Part shown: positions 61,047 through 64,000 of the stretch, piece by piece
Layout of the letters: each line of letters starts with the position of its first letter
Position numbering within the stretch: position 1 is the stretch's first letter
NCBI RefSeq assembly: GCF_052113225.1
Contig: NZ_JBFRCT010000008.1
Coordinates: forward strand, 186,001 to 250,000
Origin: Pristimantibacillus sp052113225
GTDB lineage: Bacteria; Bacillota; Bacilli; Paenibacillales; Paenibacillaceae
Length of the DNA: 64,000 bases
Direction of reading: 5' to 3'
Notes under the pieces: model-generated
What the model was told of the DNA's origin: nothing
The model's input: the letters and a program-made list of their open reading frames with translations, nothing else
Databases searched by the model: none
Program-made: the position numbers and the translations under genes

Positions 61047-63812
61047 ATGCAGGAAACGTTATCCAGTACGGTTGGAAAAGTATATGCTCATACAAACTTA
61101 GCCGTTCAATATGATAAGTTCAGCTACAACATTAACGGAAAGCAGATTTTCCTTAATAGCGCAGCCATTCATTATTTCCGTATGCCAAAGGAAGAATGGC
61201 GCGAGGTGCTTGTAAAGGCAAAGCTTGCAGGAATGAACTGCGTAGATACATACTTCGCCTGGAATGTTCATGAACCGGAAGAAGGGCAATGGAACTTTGA
61301 AGGAGACAATGATTGCGGCGCTTTTCTTGACCTATGTCATGAATTGGGGCTTTGGGTAATTGCTCGTCCAGGTCCTTTTATTTGCGCAGAATGGGATTTC
61401 GGCGGATTCCCTTACTGGCTGAACAACAAGACGGGGATGAAATTCCGGTCCTATGATGAGCAGTATTTGACTTATGTGGACCGTTATATGGACCAGATTA
61501 TTCCGATTATTCGCAAACGGGAGATTGGAGCAGGCGGTTCGGTTATTCTTGTGCAGGTGGAGAACGAATACGGTTATCTGGCAGACGATGAAACAGCACG
61601 AGATTATATGCACCATCTACGAGACGTGATGCTTGAGCGTGGAGTAACTGTACCACTGATTACATGCGTGGGCGGCGCTGAAGGAACGATTGAAGGTGCG
61701 AACTTCTGGTCAGGCGCTGATCATCATTACGGAAACCTCGTTAAGAAGCAGCCTCATACACCTAAGATTGTAACGGAGTTTTGGACGGGATGGTTTGAGC
61801 ATTGGGGAGCTTCTTCCGCTACTCAGAAGACTCCAGCTTTATATGAGAAAAGAATGCTCGAAACGCTGCAAACGGGCTTTAGCGGTATAAGCCATTATAT
61901 GTTCTACGGCGGTACCAACTTTGGCGGTTACGGCGGCCGTACAGTAGGAGCAAGCGATATCTTTATGGTGACGTCCTACGACTATGATGCACCGCTTAGT
62001 GAGTTTAATCGGGTAACGGATAAATATAATACAGCCAAGCGGATTTCCTATTTCGTAACTGCTGTAGAACGTATGCTGCTTAATACCATCGAAGGGGATT
62101 CTGCTCTCGCTGCACTGCCGCAGGGTTTTAAAGCACGGGTAAGAGAAAACGGAAATGAACGGATCTGGTTCGTCGAAAGCTCGAAGGATGAGCGCGAGAC
62201 AACAAGCATGACTTTACAAGGTGGCCGTACGATCCCTGTTACAATTAATGCTGGCGCGATCCTTCCCGTTATCGACAGGCTGCAGCTGGAGCCTGGTGTG
62301 CAATTGACATGTAATACGTACTTGCTCGCCAATGAGCAGATCGACGGCATCCATACCTTGATCGTGTCGGCAGACAACGGCCAGCGTTCGTATATTGAGC
62401 TCGAGTCGGAGCAGCCCATTCAAGTAGAGTATGATGGGGTTAGAAGACAGCAGCTGTTACATGGAGATAAAAAGGTGATTTTTGATCTCTGCCATTTCCA
62501 GGAGGCACAGATAATTACACTCACCATTGGTAATAAGCCTTATCGGATTATTGCTATTAACAAAGAGACGGCCGACCGTTCATGGCGTATCATCGATAAG
62601 AGCGGCGTGAAGTGGGCAATTGGTTATGCTGACTTTGATTTGCTTGCGAACGGCACCTTCAAGGCAGCATTACAAGATGGCGTGGAGCAGCCACTTCTCC
62701 TTGGAGACTGGAAGATGGAACCAAACCATCAGATTGCTCCTTACGTTTATCTGGAGGCTCCTTCACTAGAGCAGTGGAGCTCGGAGACTTGTGAGTTATC
62801 TGCCGCACAAGGTCAGGAAGCTGCGCAGCCTATAGCATTCTCTGAGCTTGGTCAGCCTTATGGACATTTGTTATACGAAAGCGATTTTATGACAGGTGAC
62901 CAGACGGAAGCCACTCTCATCATCTCGAGGCTTGAGGATACCGCTCGGGTATATGTGAATGGTAAGGAACAAGCGCTGGTAGAGAAAGTAGGTGCTGCAG
63001 CAGTTAAGCTTCAAGTGAAGCCAAATAGCAGCAATCGTGTGCAGATTCTTGTGCAAAATATGGGCAGGCTCAATTTCTCACCAAATTTAGGTGAGGTCAA
63101 AGGGGTAGCAGGTGCAGTCTTTGCAGACGGCCAATGCTATGACCTACTTCCGAATTGGAAGCATGAGGAGACAACTCTAGAGCTGAATGAAGTGAACGAA
63201 CTTGCAAGCGGAACGATCATCCGCAGAACGTTTACGATGGATGGCGGTTACGACCGTGCTGTCCTGGTAGGAGCTGTTAGCGGGAAGTTTAGCATTAACG
63301 GCAGAGAGATTATAATGGAAGGTTATCAAGACTGGTTCCTGCACCATACGCTCGATATTTCTGACTATATTCAGGATGGTGTAAATGAGATCGCTATGGC
63401 CTATGTGAAGTCACCGCTTCAAAGGCTTGAACTGCTCGTCTCTTCCTCGGAGAAGGAAATAAACAACTGGCGAATCGCAGATGTCGAGAAGCTGAAACGC
63501 GAAGCGTATGTTGGCGAAACAGGCAGACCGGTATGGCATACGGTACAATTTGCTAAACCGTCGCTGCCAGAAGAAGTAAACGCCAAGTTAAAGCTTCGTT
63601 TAACGGGAATGAGTAAAGGTACGGTATGGCTTAATGGCTGCAATCTAGGCCGGTATTGGCAGGTAGGTCCTCAAGAGGATTACNAGATCCCGATGGCATG
63701 GCTTAAGGATCGCAATGAACTGGTTCTATTTGATGAAAGTGGAGCAAGTCCAACCAAGGTACGTCTGCTCTACGATAAACAATCCAATAAACGCTGGATC
63801 ACTTTGAATTAA
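61047..63812 (+). CDS. GH35 beta-galactosidase
   Basis: A 921-residue GH35 enzyme without a signal peptide. The catalytic barrel (about 25-345) has acid/base E174 in VQVENEYG and nucleophile E245 in VTEFWTGWFEHWG, plus the family phrase RPGPFICAEWDFGGFPYWL (about 107-125). C-terminal jelly-roll domains follow, with GTVWLNGCNLGRYW near residue 865. It removes terminal beta-galactose. The base n at 63684 leaves one codon (NAG) open; lysine AAG would fit the family phrase. GAGGAATAGAGAG precedes ATG 61047. Second gene of the GH30-GH35 unit, closed by a terminator. Confidence 0.92.
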   Translation: MQETLSSTVGKVYAHTNLAVQYDKFSYNINGKQIFLNSAAIHYFRMPKEEWREVLVKAKLAGMNCVDTYFAWNVHEPEEGQWNFEGDNDCGAFLDLCHELGLWVIARPGPFICAEWDFGGFPYWLNNKTGMKFRSYDEQYLTYVDRYMDQIIPIIRKREIGAGGSVILVQVENEYGYLADDETARDYMHHLRDVMLERGVTVPLITCVGGAEGTIEGANFWSGADHHYGNLVKKQPHTPKIVTEFWTGWFEHWGASSATQKTPALYEKRMLETLQTGFSGISHYMFYGGTNFGGYGGRTVGASDIFMVTSYDYDAPLSEFNRVTDKYNTAKRISYFVTAVERMLLNTIEGDSALAALPQGFKARVRENGNERIWFVESSKDERETTSMTLQGGRTIPVTINAGAILPVIDRLQLEPGVQLTCNTYLLANEQIDGIHTLIVSADNGQRSYIELESEQPIQVEYDGVRRQQLLHGDKKVIFDLCHFQEAQIITLTIGNKPYRIIAINKETADRSWRIIDKSGVKWAIGYADFDLLANGTFKAALQDGVEQPLLLGDWKMEPNHQIAPYVYLEAPSLEQWSSETCELSAAQGQEAAQPIAFSELGQPYGHLLYESDFMTGDQTEATLIISRLEDTARVYVNGKEQALVEKVGAAAVKLQVKPNSSNRVQILVQNMGRLNFSPNLGEVKGVAGAVFADGQCYDLLPNWKHEETTLELNEVNELASGTIIRRTFTMDGGYDRAVLVGAVSGKFSINGREIIMEGYQDWFLHHTLDISDYIQDGVNEIAMAYVKSPLQRLELLVSSSEKEINNWRIADVEKLKREAYVGETGRPVWHTVQFAKPSLPEEVNAKLKLRLTGMSKGTVWLNGCNLGRYWQVGPQEDYXIPMAWLKDRNELVLFDESGASPTKVRLLYDKQSNKRWITLN

Positions 63813-63818
63813 CCAATA

Positions 63819-63876
63819 AACCGCTGCTTAGATGATGTTCATTATTTTGAATAAATCTGCTAGGCAGCGGTTTTTG
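63819..63876 (+). terminator. Terminator of the GH30-GH35 unit
   Basis: AACCGCTGCTTAG pairs with TAGGCAGCGGTT across a loop of about 30 nt and is followed by TTTTTG. Confidence 0.82.
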
Positions 63877-63886
63877 TTTGACTAAA

Positions 63887-63901
63887 TTGTAACCGTTTAC
63901 A
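63887..63901. promoter_or_regulatory. CcpA cre site before the last gene
   Basis: TTGTAACCGTTTACA matches the cre consensus at every defined position, about 80 bp before the start at 63982. Confidence 0.68.
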
Positions 63902-63981
63902 TAGAAAGGGGTGATGCCAAAACGTCCATCTCAGCGAGAATCGTCATTAGACTGAGGAATCTCAAATAAGGAGAGGAAAAC

Positions 63982-64000
63982 ATGAGAAAGATGAAAAGAT
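63982..64000 (+). CDS. Start of a further gene (cut by window edge)
   Basis: ATG at 63982 with AAGGAGAGG 6-7 nt upstream. The first residues MRKMKR are basic, as at the start of a signal peptide, so a secreted protein or lipoprotein is likely. Only six codons are visible. Confidence 0.5.

Overview
The window looks like chromosome of a Paenibacillus-type Gram-positive bacterium. The evidence is strong AGGAGG-type ribosome sites, GTG and TTG starts, a T-box leader, YesM/YesN two-component pairs, LplB/LplC-type sugar permeases without a linked ATPase, a secreted stalk-domain protein of the copper amine oxidase N-terminal type, and many plant-polysaccharide enzymes. No rRNA, tRNA, insertion sequence, prophage or CRISPR array is visible. 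One base is ambiguous (n at 63684), so this is probably a draft assembly.

Layout. 1-4720 (minus): a very long protein with an N-terminal beta domain, seven SBBP repeats and nine DUF11 repeats, running off the left edge. 4.9-12.3 kb: an oxidoreductase and an AraC regulator, divergent from a four-gene operon (aldo/keto reductase, zinc dehydrogenase, lactonase, GH95) that reads as an L-galactose or L-fucose oxidation pathway. 12.3-16.1 kb: a disaccharide 2-epimerase and GH130 phosphorylase pair (mannobiose pathway) with a divergent LacI regulator and palindromic operators. 16.3-17.9 kb: an alcohol dehydrogenase and an AdhR/NmlR-like MerR regulator, each behind a classic MerR promoter with a 19-bp spacer. 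18.2-22.1 kb: a large secreted GH30 protein and the remnant of a carbohydrate-binding module.

22.1-33.3 kb holds mixed housekeeping and accessory genes: a flavin-fold stress protein, a T-box-controlled but frameshifted glutaminyl-tRNA synthetase-like gene with altered HIGH and MSK motifs, DUF2332, a serine hydrolase, small membrane proteins and a lipoprotein, ThyA, an alpha/beta hydrolase, an Lrp regulator, a P-loop kinase and a stalk-domain protein. 33.4-40.3 kb: long hairpin element, then YesM/YesN and a family 1 sugar ABC importer. 40.4-42.6 kb: hypothetical genes and a GH28-like beta-helix protein. 42.6-53.6 kb: a second hairpin element, then GH88, LplB/LplC permeases, binding protein, GH43, YesN/YesM and a third binding protein. 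53.8-63.8 kb: an 1856-residue secreted lyase-like protein with several discoidin modules, a cytoplasmic GH30 and a GH35. A further gene begins at 63982.

How the parts work together. The 42.6-63.8 kb block reads as one utilisation system for a uronic-acid-decorated galactan, such as an arabinogalactan protein: a secreted lyase cuts, two importers take up products, GH88 removes unsaturated uronic acid caps, and GH43, GH30 and GH35 finish the chain. A 38-bp element repeated in front of the GH88 operon and the lyase gene (33/38 identical, each 21 bp before a -10 box) is a strong candidate for the target of the YesN/YesM pair encoded between them. A separate TGAAA-N4-TTTCA operator links the two GH30 genes 41 kb apart. 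Perfect matches to a CcpA cre consensus occur upstream of four of these genes or operons. All functions are inferred by reading the sequence; no searches were run.
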